Assembly: GCF_002802965.1 (NCBI RefSeq)
Contig: NZ_NXGA01000001.1
Coordinates: forward strand, 846,744-910,743
Source: Sporolactobacillus pectinivorans
GTDB lineage: Bacteria > Bacillota > Bacilli > Bacillales > Sporolactobacillaceae
DNA: 64,000 bases
Direction: 5' to 3'
In this document: piece by piece, positions 26,309 through 35,421 of the stretch
Layout: each line of letters starts with the position of its first letter
How positions within the stretch are numbered: position 1 is the stretch's first letter
Position numbers and translations under genes: made by a program
Notes under the pieces: model-generated
The model's database searches: none
Told to the model about the DNA's origin: nothing
Seen by the model: the letters and a program-made list of their open reading frames with translations, nothing else

Positions 26309-27321
26309 TGAAACTGCTTGTAGCTGGAGGTGCCGGTTTTATCGGCAGCAACTTCGTCCATCATATGATTAAATTCCATCCTGAAGATACAATTGTTAAT
26401 TATGACTTACTTACATATGCAGGAAATTTGGAAAATCTGCAGGATGTTGAAGATCGTCCAAACTATCATTTCATTCATGGAGATATCTGTAACCGTGAAC
26501 TACTGGAGTACGTGATTGATCAGTTTGCTATCGATACAGTTGTTAACTTTGCTGCAGAATCGCATGTCGATCGCAGTATCACTGAACCCGATCTATTTGT
26601 AAAGTCAAATGTACTTGGTACACAAACTTTGCTCGATGTAGCGAAAAGCAAGAATGTGGAAAAGTATCTTCAGATCTCGACGGATGAAGTGTATGGTTCT
26701 CTGGGATCCGAGGGCTATTTTTCAGAAACAACTGCTTTAGCCCCAAACAGTCCTTATTCGGCGAGCAAAGCTTCTGCAGACCTAATGGTTCGTGCTTATT
26801 ATAAAACCTATGGTATGAACGTGAATATCACACGCTGCTCAAACAACTACGGCCCGTATCACTTCCCGGAGAAACTAATCCCGTTGGTTGTGACGAATGC
26901 GTTGGAGGGCAAAGAACTTCCGGTCTATGGTGACGGTAAGAATATCCGTGACTGGCTCTATGTTAAGGATCATTGCTCAGCGATTGATTTGGTACTTCAC
27001 AAGGGTAAGCCAGGAGAAGTCTATAATGTTGGTGGTCACAATGAGAAGCGGAATATTGATATCGTTGAATTGATCGTGGATACACTTGGAAAATCCCGTG
27101 GTTTGATCAAACATGTTTCGGACCGTCTTGGTCATGATCGCCGTTATGCGATTGATCCGACAAAAATTGAAACGGAATTTGGCTGGAAACCGCAATACAA
27201 CTTCGAGAAAGGGATTAAAGAAACGATACAATGGTATCTCGATCATGAAGACTGGTGGCGCAAGATCAAGTCTGGTGAGTATATGAATTATTATAAGAAG
27301 CAGTATGGAGCTAGAAGTTAG
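26308..27321 (+). CDS. rfbB: dTDP-glucose 4,6-dehydratase
   Basis: RfbB/RmlB converts dTDP-glucose to dTDP-4-keto-6-deoxyglucose in dTDP-rhamnose synthesis. The 337-residue protein is full length and looks intact. It has a Rossmann fingerprint GGAGFIGSNF (about 6-15), STDEVYG near 122-128 and the catalytic YSASK with Y150 and K154, followed by RCSNNYGPYHFPEKLIPL and YGDGKNIRDWLYV, all typical. The ATG overlaps the stop of the rfbC remnant, and the rfbD remnant follows at once. With both partners broken and no rfbA in the window, the enzyme either serves another pathway, relies on copies elsewhere, or is a survivor of a dying operon. Confidence 0.95.
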   Translation: MKLLVAGGAGFIGSNFVHHMIKFHPEDTIVNYDLLTYAGNLENLQDVEDRPNYHFIHGDICNRELLEYVIDQFAIDTVVNFAAESHVDRSITEPDLFVKSNVLGTQTLLDVAKSKNVEKYLQISTDEVYGSLGSEGYFSETTALAPNSPYSASKASADLMVRAYYKTYGMNVNITRCSNNYGPYHFPEKLIPLVVTNALEGKELPVYGDGKNIRDWLYVKDHCSAIDLVLHKGKPGEVYNVGGHNEKRNIDIVELIVDTLGKSRGLIKHVSDRLGHDRRYAIDPTKIETEFGWKPQYNFEKGIKETIQWYLDHEDWWRKIKSGEYMNYYKKQYGARS

Positions 27322-27325
27322 GTCA

Positions 27326-27415
27326 AATAAAGTTGTTGTGACGAAGGCTCATGGTCGATTTGGTATGGAACGTTCCTTAATGTTTTGAATAAAGGGAATG
27401 AAATATATGATTTGG
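27326..27415 (+). pseudogene. rfbD: dTDP-4-dehydrorhamnose reductase 5' remnant
   Basis: Immediately after rfbB, one frame reads KVVVTKAHGRFGMERSLMF, a stop (27386-27388), then IKGMKYMIW. This lines up with the RfbD N-terminus (KVVVTGANGQLGMEL-type Rossmann start). The start codon is lost (AAT in place of ATG) and only about 30 codons remain before similarity ends. The order rfbC-rfbB-rfbD matches known operons. Confidence 0.68.
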
Positions 27416-27843
27416 TTCATCAGATTGTCACCTTCAAAGCTATCTTTCCAATCGTAAAAACATGCAATTTTAAAAGGGCTGTACCGATGCTACTGAGAAT
27501 GAACCAATTTTAAGAACGGCGGCATAGAGACCGAACTTTTTTAAAAATCATTCGATTTTGTCTGAATTCCACTTTGACAATTTAAAGGCTGAATCATAGC
27601 GGATCAGATCACTTTAATGAGAACCGTTATTTTTTAAGGAACTCTTGGGTCAGGGGAGGAGAGATAGGTAAGTTGGGCTAGATGACAAATACGATTTGCC
27701 TCTAGATTGACGGCTATCTATCCTGGTCTATACTAAAAAACCAAGTGATAGATTAAGAAATCACTTCACAATCGAAGATACAAATCACGAGATGTAATCC
27801 TAATTAAAGCTGTGCCATAACACTCTGTGCAGCACGATAATAC
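27416..27843. other. non-coding stretch after the rfb remnants
   Basis: I find no credible gene here. The composition looks like degraded coding DNA (frequent stops in all frames), perhaps the rest of the rfb locus, but nothing is recognisable. Confidence 0.35.
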
Positions 27844-29430
27844 TTAATCGTTCAGTAGTTTCAAACAGAGCTGAAAGACAAACAAATCGTCAGGATCTGA
27901 AAGGGATCTTCCTGACAGATGTTCTATTTTCTGGATTCGGTAGATGAGGGACTGACGCTGAAGGGAAAGCACGCGGGCGGCCTGGCTGACGTTTCCCTTG
28001 CAATTGATGTAGCATTTCAATGTTGGAAGCAGGTCTAGGCCGTGCTCTCCCTGATAAGCAATGAGCTGGCCGAGTGTATTTTGTACCAATTCATTTGCCG
28101 CCTCATTTCTTGACAGGGCTTCGAGTGCGCGGTAGAAGGCGGTTTCGGAATAAATCATCCGATGCCCGGGCCCTTGATACTTTCTACCGATCTCCAGAGC
28201 AGTCTTTGCTTGGGAGAAATGGTTAGGCAGCGATGGAATGCTGCCCGGACGGTCGTCAATTCCCCAGGAAAAAGCCGGGAAATCAGCGTCAGCCAGTCGT
28301 TTTGTTACCTGGTCCAAGAACAGGATGAAGTCTTTCCGGCCATCATCCTTCGTTTCCAAAAAGATAACCAGCAATTCTTCATAAAAAGCACAGAAAGTCT
28401 TTCTTTCTAGATCTGAGGAGCATACAAGAATCAGCTCCTCAACTTTAGGTTTTGCGAGATACCGCTGGTTTTTGCTCGAATCGCTTTCTGGCTGACCAAG
28501 AATCACGATAAACGTGTCCGAAAGCGCTATTCCATAGGAAGAAGCCTTCATCTCCAGCTCTTTCGAATCGTCCCATTTTCCCTGAATCAACTGGCTTAAA
28601 AATGCCGCTTTTTCTTCCTGAATCTTCTCGGAGTGTGGTTGTTCCATTTTAAACCACAAATTAAGAGGGGTCACCGCTTGGTCAAGAGTGGTGTCAGGAA
28701 TTGGCAGTAATGCCGGTCTATCAGTCGTCATGATGAGGGAAACATTTTGCTGGTTTAACGTTTGAAAAGGAAAGATCTGAAAGGTTGTCTTCCGAATCTT
28801 TTGCCATTTACTGGCTTCGCCGGTGCCGGTTGGAGGGGCTTCGTCCAAGAAATCAGGATTAAAATATTCCTCCCTTGCCTGTCCTGTTGGTAAAATTACT
28901 GTCCCAGTTCCATCTTGACGGAGAGCAACCTTTATGCCGAAAACGGCCGCCATCGCTTGGAGAGCATCACGGATGGACCGCCCGTCCAGAAAGAACCTGA
29001 GCATTTCCCTTTGGAGATCGTCGACGTTATGCTGGGAGAGCTGTTCCCACTGATGAATTCCTGAAATAATCGATTTAATGACATCGGAAAAACGAATTTC
29101 CCACGGTAAAGTGATCAGCGGGAAATTGTTCTCTACAGCAAAAGTGAGGACGACCCGAGGAATATGGTGTATATATCCGCCGATAGCAATCGCCAAAGCC
29201 GCCGCACCGGAATCACGGATTTCTTTAACAAATGACAGGAAGATCTGTTCATCCTGACATCCGATCGCTGTCGTCAGGACAAACTCGTTCTTTCTCACAA
29301 AACGTTCAACCGGGAGCTCGATCACGGAAACCGATTCGACAGGCTGTGTTTCCAGCACGTTCTGTCCCGAAAGAACAACCGCTTTGGCCATTAACGAATG
29401 AGATAGGATATGGCTGAGCGTATAATTCAT
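27844..29430 (-). CDS. PucR-family transcriptional regulator
   Basis: This 528-residue regulator has an N-terminal PucR ligand-sensing domain (about 1-125: TLSHILSHSLMAKAVVLSG) and a C-terminal PucR-type helix-turn-helix (about 455-525: LLPTLKCYINCKGNVSQAA, RQSLIYRIQKIEHLSG). A GGDEF-like middle region is not obvious. PucR proteins control purine, amine or amino-acid catabolism genes. It is divergent from a permease/ligase/hydrolase operon starting near 29761, so it probably controls that operon. An 18-bp palindrome lies in the shared region at 29630-29647. The inducer is unknown. Confidence 0.88.
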   Translation of the reverse strand: MNYTLSHILSHSLMAKAVVLSGQNVLETQPVESVSVIELPVERFVRKNEFVLTTAIGCQDEQIFLSFVKEIRDSGAAALAIAIGGYIHHIPRVVLTFAVENNFPLITLPWEIRFSDVIKSIISGIHQWEQLSQHNVDDLQREMLRFFLDGRSIRDALQAMAAVFGIKVALRQDGTGTVILPTGQAREEYFNPDFLDEAPPTGTGEASKWQKIRKTTFQIFPFQTLNQQNVSLIMTTDRPALLPIPDTTLDQAVTPLNLWFKMEQPHSEKIQEEKAAFLSQLIQGKWDDSKELEMKASSYGIALSDTFIVILGQPESDSSKNQRYLAKPKVEELILVCSSDLERKTFCAFYEELLVIFLETKDDGRKDFILFLDQVTKRLADADFPAFSWGIDDRPGSIPSLPNHFSQAKTALEIGRKYQGPGHRMIYSETAFYRALEALSRNEAANELVQNTLGQLIAYQGEHGLDLLPTLKCYINCKGNVSQAARVLSLQRQSLIYRIQKIEHLSGRSLSDPDDLFVFQLCLKLLND

Positions 29431-29629
29431 TGATCAGGACTCCCCGAAACGTGATTTGTCAAAAAACATGCCGAATGATAGAAAAAGATCCGTATCGGTT
29501 GCTCTTATTATAATAGAAAAATACTGAAAATAACATTAATTAACCATGTAGTGCTGTTAACGCTGACTTTTGTTTCATGAATTTGTGAAAAAGTTAGCTA
29601 TTCGTCAACTTATCTCTAAAAAGTGACAA

Positions 29630-29647
29630 AAAATTCAGCTGAATTTT
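29630..29647. promoter_or_regulatory. 18-bp palindrome, candidate PucR operator
   Basis: AAAATTCAGCTGAATTTT is a perfect palindrome in the divergent region, about 200 bp upstream of the pucR-like start and 130 bp before the plus-strand transcript's first remnant gene. Its role as an operator is inferred from position only. Confidence 0.4.
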
Positions 29648-29760
29648 CATACAAATTGAACAATAGTTTTTAACTTTGTGTTCATTTACACTTAAAGTAA
29701 TCTTTTATAACATCAGATGTCATAAGTTTATACAATGGAAAACGGTTGAGCAAATAATTA

Positions 29761-30098
29761 ATGGGAAAAGGAGCGAAAAAGGCCGGTATTGGTACGCAGA
29801 CGGTATGAACCGGAGAGAAGGTGGCCCTTGTGCCATTTTGCGACACATGTTTCGGTGATCGTCAGTGTGGCGTATAACTATGACGACATGGACGAATGGT
29901 ACGATGTCGCAATCGGGAAGAAAACGGGTCACATCTACGGATGGAACTCGAACCCGACGGTGCAGCCGTTTGAAAGCAGGATGAAGGCACTTGAGGGAGC
30001 GGAGAATGCGTATTTCTAAAGGCATTGAAAACACAGAAGATCTGGCTGACGATCTAAGACAGGCCTTTGAACAGCTGGAAGAAACGGATAACGGTTAG
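29761..30098 (+). pseudogene. collapsed Cys/Met-metabolism PLP enzyme (cystathionine gamma-synthase-like)
   Basis: This is the remains of a PLP-dependent Cys/Met-metabolism enzyme. From ATG 29761 one frame reads MGKGAKKAGIGTQTV and stops. Shifts then lead to VSVAYNYDDMDEWYDVAIGKK, HIYGWNSNPTVQPFE and ALEGAENA. The next frame, overlapping at 30006, reads RISKGIENTEDLADDLRQA to a stop at 30096-30098, which is the family's C-terminal end. About 300 middle residues, including the PLP lysine, are gone, so N- and C-terminal ends are joined at ALEGAENA/RISKGIE. At least two frameshifts add to the damage. It lies first in the permease/ligase operon. Confidence 0.85.
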
Positions 30099-30188
30099 TT
30101 ATTTTTTATTTTTCTATATCATCTATTATCAAAAAATTCATGTTATTAAAGGATTTTTATTCAACTTACATACTCAGGAGGGGATTAT

Positions 30189-31565
30189 ATGGCTGATTCG
30201 AAGTTAAAGAAGGGCTATCTTTCAATGATTGAAGTTCTTGCCCTGTCTGTATCCATTGTTGCGCCGACCATGGCCATGGCTTTTAATACGGCTCCGACAG
30301 CAGGCGTTGCCGGGACAGCCGTTCCGCTATCCTTTTTACTTGGTACGATAGCGATGATTCTTGTCGGCGTGTCTTTCGTTGAATTTTCCAAGCGGATTCC
30401 GCATTCCGGATCCGTCTATGCTTATAATACCAAGGGATTCGGGCCCAAAACAGGCTTCGTCTCTGGCTGGTCGCTTGCGGCGACCTATTTTTGTTATTCC
30501 GCTGGATGCGCAGCGCTGTTTGGTAATTTTGCAAATGTTTTTTTGCTTCACTTTGGCATCCACGTACCGGAATGGATCCTTGTAATGGTTGGCATATTTC
30601 TGGTCTGGTTTTTCTCTTACCGCGACATTCGTCTTTCCACGCGGGCAGCGCTGATGCTTGAATGCATTTCCATTGTCGTAGTCCTTATTCTCTGCTTCAT
30701 TGTTGTTGGAAAAGGTGGGAGCTCCGGAAACAACCTGACACCATTTACCACGGGAACAGCGGGGATCTCAGGTATTGGTGCCGGCATGATTTTTGCCATC
30801 CTGTCATTTGCCGGATTTGAAGGGGCATCGACTCTGGCAGAAGAGGCGAAGAATCCCAAAAGGGCAATTCCTGTTGCGATCCTGGGGACGGTAATCATGG
30901 CTGGTATTTTCTATGTCTTTGTCAGTTATGCCCAAGTCATTGGCTTCGGCGTAGATCATATTGCAAAATTGTCGGGCTCCAATGCACCACTGGATGTTCT
31001 TGCGTCGCGTTATGTGAACAGCGTGATGGGCACATTCATTGATTTCGCTGCGATGATCAGCGCGTTTGCCTGCTCTCTCGGGTCGGCCAATGCGGGGTCA
31101 AGAATACTGTTCGCGCTGGGACGTGACAAAACTATTCCTGAATTTTTAAGCTATGTTCATCCGAAGCACGGGACGCCGGTAAATGCAGTAAATACCATCA
31201 GCCTTTTCACACTTGTCCTTTATCTTGTGATCGGACTGTCAGCGGGTGCATCGAATTTCTACGCCTACTTCGGAACCATCGGCACCTTCACCTTGCTTTT
31301 TGCTTACATCATGGTCAATCTGGCGGCGATTCGTTACTTTCGCAGAAACAAGGATGAAAATTATTCGGTAATCCGCCATCTAGTCATCCCGATTCTTGGC
31401 TTTCTGTCACTGCTCTGGCCGATCTATGGGAATGTGTATCCGGTTCCGTCTTTCCCGTTTAATATTTTCCCGTATATTGCAGCGGCATGGATTATACTCG
31501 GGATTGTTATCATTGCCGTAAAGTTGTCCAAGAATCCGGAGTTTGCCTCCCATATCGGAGGCTGA
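30189..31565 (+). CDS. APC-superfamily amino acid/amine permease
   Basis: This 458-residue transporter has 12 predicted helices. APC marks include an unwound first helix region (SIVAPTMAMAFNTAP), ISGIGAGMIFAILSFAGFEG, then TLAEEAKNPKRAIP, and GRDKTIPEFLSYVHPKHGTP after helix 8. Such permeases take up amino acids, polyamines or similar amines by proton symport. CAGGAGGGG precedes the ATG. It leads the intact part of an operon with a glutamine-synthetase-like ligase, an amidohydrolase and a gamma-glutamyl hydrolase, so an amine substrate is likely. The specific compound is not visible. Confidence 0.88.
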   Translation: MADSKLKKGYLSMIEVLALSVSIVAPTMAMAFNTAPTAGVAGTAVPLSFLLGTIAMILVGVSFVEFSKRIPHSGSVYAYNTKGFGPKTGFVSGWSLAATYFCYSAGCAALFGNFANVFLLHFGIHVPEWILVMVGIFLVWFFSYRDIRLSTRAALMLECISIVVVLILCFIVVGKGGSSGNNLTPFTTGTAGISGIGAGMIFAILSFAGFEGASTLAEEAKNPKRAIPVAILGTVIMAGIFYVFVSYAQVIGFGVDHIAKLSGSNAPLDVLASRYVNSVMGTFIDFAAMISAFACSLGSANAGSRILFALGRDKTIPEFLSYVHPKHGTPVNAVNTISLFTLVLYLVIGLSAGASNFYAYFGTIGTFTLLFAYIMVNLAAIRYFRRNKDENYSVIRHLVIPILGFLSLLWPIYGNVYPVPSFPFNIFPYIAAAWIILGIVIIAVKLSKNPEFASHIGG

Positions 31566-31616
31566 AGACCACCTTATGAGTAAAATGACGAGAAAGAAAG
31601 CAGGGAGGAGATACAA

Positions 31617-32969
31617 ATGGAAATTGATGACGTCGTACGTCTGGCGAAAAAAGAAGGCGTACAGCTTGTTGAATTCTTATATGTCGATAACAGCGGTATT
31701 GCCCGGGGTAAAGTGACACATGTGGATCACCTTAAGGGGCGAATGATCAGCGGAATCGGGCTGACTCCGGCCATGATGGCGATGAACGTATTTGATCATC
31801 TGCAACCGATTCCTGAGATGACAGCGGTCGGCGAGGTTCGTCTGATGCCGGATCCTGAGTCGTTCCGCGTGCTGCCTTATCATCCGAAGGTCGCGGCCGT
31901 GATGTGCGATCAGATCAGTCTGAATCATGAGCCATGGGCTGCATGCCCGCGCAGCTTTCTGAAATCCATCATCAGACAGGCGGAAAACATGGGCATTACA
32001 GTCAGGGCGACATATGAGGATGAGTTCACACTGGCAAGACTCAATGAGGAAGGAAAGCATGTCCCAATCGACGAGTCACTTTGTTTCAGTGCGGCCGGCA
32101 TGGTGGCGGGGAATCCCGTTATTCTGGATATCGTCAGCGCGCTGAAGGATCAGGGAATCCAGCCGGAACAGTATTATCCGGAATTAGGTTTCGGGCAGCA
32201 CGAACTGTCCATCAGCGCGACGGACCTTCTGACCGCCGCCGATAATCAGGTCATTTTCCGGGAAACGGTCAAGGCTATTGCACGTCAGCACGGGATCATC
32301 GCGAGCTTCGCTCCGAAGCCGTTCGTTGATCAGGCAGGAAACGGCGGCCATATCCATTTTAGTATCTGGGATAAGGAGAGCAGCAAAAATCTATTCTGGG
32401 ATGCAGATGATCCGCTCAAGTTGAGCGAGATCGGCTACCAGTTTGCGGCCGGCGTTCTGCACCACCTCAAAGGGCTCGTTGCGCTGACCTGTGCCAGCGT
32501 CAATTCGTACCGTCGTCTCCAACCCGGATCATGGAGCTCTGCCTATGCGGCCTTTGGAAAGGACAATCGTGAAGCGGCGCTGCGTATCGCCTCGACTTTT
32601 TGGGGCAACGAAGAAAAATCAATGAACATTGAATTGAAGGCGAGCGACTCTACAGCGAATCCGTATCTGGCACTCGGAGCGATGATCGCCTCCGGGCTTG
32701 ACGGTGTCAAAAACAAATGGCATCCGGGGGATTATGTGGATGTGGATCCCGGGACTCTGACCGATGAAGAACGTGCGAGACTGGGCATTAAGAAGCTGCC
32801 TTCGAGCCTTCTCGAAGCGCTGGAGGCATTGAGGACGGATTCTTTTTTCGCCGATACGTTGGGTGATCTGCTGTTTCGATCCTATACGGCGGTTAAAAAA
32901 TCCGAATATGACATGTTTGCCAGGCATGATGTACCGTTTGAGCTGAACTACCACTTCGCGAAATATTGA
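31617..32969 (+). CDS. glutamine-synthetase-family ligase (gamma-glutamyl amine type)
   Basis: This 450-residue enzyme has the glutamine synthetase fold: an N-terminal beta-grasp (1-100) and a catalytic domain with ELGFGQHELSI (metal/glutamate-binding), NGGHIHFSIWD (ATP/glutamate site), SYRRLQPGSW, NREAALRI and SNPYLALGAMI-like SDSTANPYLALGAMIASG. In this group (PuuA, GlnA3/GlnT, FluG C-terminal domain) ATP joins glutamate to an amine instead of ammonia. The context of a permease before it and a PuuD-type hydrolase after it supports gamma-glutamylation of an amine for catabolism. It lacks an adenylylation-loop signature. True glutamine synthetase is unlikely given this operon. Confidence 0.87.
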   Translation: MEIDDVVRLAKKEGVQLVEFLYVDNSGIARGKVTHVDHLKGRMISGIGLTPAMMAMNVFDHLQPIPEMTAVGEVRLMPDPESFRVLPYHPKVAAVMCDQISLNHEPWAACPRSFLKSIIRQAENMGITVRATYEDEFTLARLNEEGKHVPIDESLCFSAAGMVAGNPVILDIVSALKDQGIQPEQYYPELGFGQHELSISATDLLTAADNQVIFRETVKAIARQHGIIASFAPKPFVDQAGNGGHIHFSIWDKESSKNLFWDADDPLKLSEIGYQFAAGVLHHLKGLVALTCASVNSYRRLQPGSWSSAYAAFGKDNREAALRIASTFWGNEEKSMNIELKASDSTANPYLALGAMIASGLDGVKNKWHPGDYVDVDPGTLTDEERARLGIKKLPSSLLEALEALRTDSFFADTLGDLLFRSYTAVKKSEYDMFARHDVPFELNYHFAKY

Positions 32970-33027
32970 AGTATAAAGAATAAAATTTTAACCTGAGTGG
33001 ATCATGTGAGGGATGGAAGGAGCTATT

Positions 33028-34152
33028 ATGTCCGACTTACTGAAAGGCATTCCAGTAATTGATCACCATTGCCATGCGATCGTTGATGAAAAACGTCAGA
33101 GTGATACGGAAGCGCTGCTGCGCGTGACGTCGGAGGCACCCGTGACCTACTCGGCTGCCGATCTGAAGGAACGTCTTGCCTGGCAGGCGGTCAAGGTCAT
33201 TGTTGGACGCTATACCGATGGGCAGTGTCCGAGTGGGGAAAGCATTCCCGGACTGTTGGCGCAGCAGGATTACGCGGCGTACTGCCGTACTTTGTTTCAG
33301 GACGCCGGCTATCAGGCATTGCTTTTGGATACGGGTTTTGCGCCGGAGTCGGCCGCTTCCCTGAAGAAAATCGCTTCGTTGACGGGTGCGCAGACCTATC
33401 CGATTTTTCGTCTTGAAAAAGTCCTGGAAGAGGAATTTGAAAGAAAGAAAACTTTTACTGATTGGTGGGAAGCGGTGATCAGTCGCGTCAGAACAGCCCG
33501 GGAAAGCGGCTATATCGGTGCGAAATCCATTGCTGCTTACCGATCCGGACTGCAGATCCATGAGGTTGACATTGATACTGCGAAGGAAGCCTTTCAAAGG
33601 TGGAAACATTCAGGAGAGAAGCGGCTGACTGAAGCAGATCTGATCAATTTTGGTGTCTGGCATGCGGCCGGGGATCTCGCCCGGCAGGCACTGCCCCTGC
33701 AGTTCCATACCGGGTACGGCGATCCCGATACGGATCTAAGGCAGGGAAATCCGCTGCTCTTGCGCGGATTTATTGAAAAATACACACCGCTCGGACTTTC
33801 CATTGTGCTGCTGCATTGTTACCCGTACCATCGTGAAGCGGGTTACCTTGCCAGCGTCTATAATCATGTCTTCTTCGACACTTCACTGATTGTGCCGCTC
33901 GGCCTTAGTTCAGCCAGACGGGTTGTGGCGGAGGCTTTGGAGCTGGCCCCCTATTCAAGATACCTGTTTGCATCGGACGCGCATACACGGCCGGAAATGT
34001 TTGCGTTGGCGGCTGAAGTCTTCCGGGATGCATTTGAAGCGCACCTGAACGATACTTTGGTGGTCCGATATACCAGCCGCGAAGTGAGGGAGCACTGGGC
34101 AAGTCTCGTTTGCGGGATGAACGCAAGACGGCTCTATCTGGACGAGGCATGA
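33028..34152 (+). CDS. FluG-type amidohydrolase
   Basis: This 374-residue TIM-barrel metal hydrolase has PVIDHHCHAIV near the N-terminus (H-x-H/C-x-H metal site), SIVLLHCYPYHREAGYLA in the middle and YLFASDAHTRPEMF near 315 with the late aspartate. In fungal/plant FluG and nodulin proteins the same domain is fused in front of a glutamine-synthetase domain. Here the two are separate adjacent genes, so they probably act together on a gamma-glutamyl intermediate. An in-frame ATG at 33013 is possible, but GGAAGGAG at 33015-33022 fits ATG 33028 with five bases of spacing. Its substrate is unknown. Confidence 0.8.
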   Translation: MSDLLKGIPVIDHHCHAIVDEKRQSDTEALLRVTSEAPVTYSAADLKERLAWQAVKVIVGRYTDGQCPSGESIPGLLAQQDYAAYCRTLFQDAGYQALLLDTGFAPESAASLKKIASLTGAQTYPIFRLEKVLEEEFERKKTFTDWWEAVISRVRTARESGYIGAKSIAAYRSGLQIHEVDIDTAKEAFQRWKHSGEKRLTEADLINFGVWHAAGDLARQALPLQFHTGYGDPDTDLRQGNPLLLRGFIEKYTPLGLSIVLLHCYPYHREAGYLASVYNHVFFDTSLIVPLGLSSARRVVAEALELAPYSRYLFASDAHTRPEMFALAAEVFRDAFEAHLNDTLVVRYTSREVREHWASLVCGMNARRLYLDEA

Positions 34153-34229
34153 TGATCTGATTGCAGCGGTTCCTTAGGATGAAGGGATTGCTGCATATTT
34201 TTTATTAGCTGAGATAGGAGCTGAACGAA

Positions 34230-34994
34230 TTGATGATGAACAAAGCCGTTATCGGCGTTACAGGTTATGATGTTTCTGAAGAAGAAGGGTACGGCGGCAA
34301 ACTGCGGGGAAATATCGGACAGGGCTTTAGTGTCATCGGTCATGACTACCTGCAGTGTGTGGAACGGGCAGGTGGTATTCCAGTTGGTCTGCCAGTTCTT
34401 TCCGACAGCGATCTTTCCATTGTGTCATCATTGGACGCTATTGTTTTAACAGGAGGTGAGGATGTCGATCCGCGTCTGTTCAGGGAAAACGTGGATCACC
34501 GTATGGGCAGGATCTGCCCTGAAAGGGATCATTTTGAACTGAAGCTTATTGAGTACGCGCTTAAAGAGAACAAACCGATTCTTGCCATTTGCAGGGGCAT
34601 GCAGCTATTAAATGTCTATTTTGGTGGATCCTTATATAAAGACATCTCCGATAAGGGGAAGGTCCTGACGCACAACTTTGAAAATAACCCGCGCTGGTAT
34701 TGCGCCCATTCCGTCCGGCTGATGCATCCGGTTTTAAGAGACTTGTACGGATCAGATGAGATTGACGTCAATAGCTATCACCACATGGCGATAAACCGGC
34801 TGGGGGCGGGTTTGGAAATAGCAGCCGAATCCTCGGACGGAATTGTCGAGGCGATGGTGCACCGGAAATTCAAGGATATTCTAGCCGTACAGTGGCACCC
34901 GGAAATGATGTCTGTTAAATATGAAGAAGGCTTATTGCCCTTTCAATGGCTGATACAGGCTGTAAAAGCAGAGAGAGACAAATGTTTTAGATAA
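34230..34994 (+). CDS. PuuD-type gamma-glutamyl amide hydrolase (class I GATase)
   Basis: This 254-residue member of the class I glutamine amidotransferase-like hydrolases (peptidase C26) releases glutamate from gamma-glutamyl compounds such as gamma-glutamyl-GABA. The triad is visible: the nucleophile Cys in LAICRGMQLLNVYFGG and the His and Glu in AVQWHPEMM. TGGEDVDP is the oxyanion-side motif of the PuuD group. The start is TTG 34230 (GGAG nine bases upstream) or ATG 34233/34236. It is the last gene of the amine operon, followed by a strong terminator. The missing steps for a full Puu pathway (oxidase, aldehyde dehydrogenase) are not in the window. Confidence 0.88.
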   Translation: MMMNKAVIGVTGYDVSEEEGYGGKLRGNIGQGFSVIGHDYLQCVERAGGIPVGLPVLSDSDLSIVSSLDAIVLTGGEDVDPRLFRENVDHRMGRICPERDHFELKLIEYALKENKPILAICRGMQLLNVYFGGSLYKDISDKGKVLTHNFENNPRWYCAHSVRLMHPVLRDLYGSDEIDVNSYHHMAINRLGAGLEIAAESSDGIVEAMVHRKFKDILAVQWHPEMMSVKYEEGLLPFQWLIQAVKAERDKCFR

Positions 34995-35133
34995 AAAGGG
35001 AGCATTTACTGCCTGGAAAATGCGTGCATAGAAATCATTCATGCCCATGGTGAAAAACGAACGGATTTTCTCAATTCCAGTGACTGGATAAGCTGATTCA
35101 CGTAATATTTGAATGGTCCGTTGATAGATACGT

Positions 35134-35179
35134 AAAAGGTCCGGAAAATGGCTTGCTGTTGCCATTTCCGGACCTTTTT
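35134..35179 (+). terminator. terminator of the amine operon
   Basis: AAAAGGTCCGGAAAATGGC at 35134-35152 pairs with 35161-35179 (one bulged A), and the 3' arm ends in five T. The stem is long enough to work in both directions. Confidence 0.88.
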
Positions 35180-35369
35180 ATCCGTTCTGTATTTCCCCAA
35201 CCCAGTCCCGTGTTACGTCGCTCCGTGTGTGTCAAAAATAACCCTTGTCCTTATTTGATTTGTCATGGTTAAAGTAAGGCTATTCGATTTTTCTGTATGA
35301 AATAACGTGTCAGAAAATATAACAAAAATAAATTATTTTTTGATCAACAGGTTTAGAATGTTGTCAAAG

Positions 35370-35396
35370 GTTAGTTTGTTCATAGACCAAACTAAC
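35370..35396. promoter_or_regulatory. xylO-like operator, inverted repeat
   Basis: GTTAGTTTG at 35370-35378 and CAAACTAAC at 35388-35396 form a perfect 9-bp inverted repeat with a 9-bp spacer. This resembles the TTAGTTTG/CAAACTAA operators bound by ROK/XylR repressors of Bacillaceae. It lies directly before the ROK regulator gene, so autoregulation of the whole unit is likely. Confidence 0.72.
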
Positions 35397-35421
35397 TAAA
35401 ATGGTGGAAAGAAGGGCTGCT

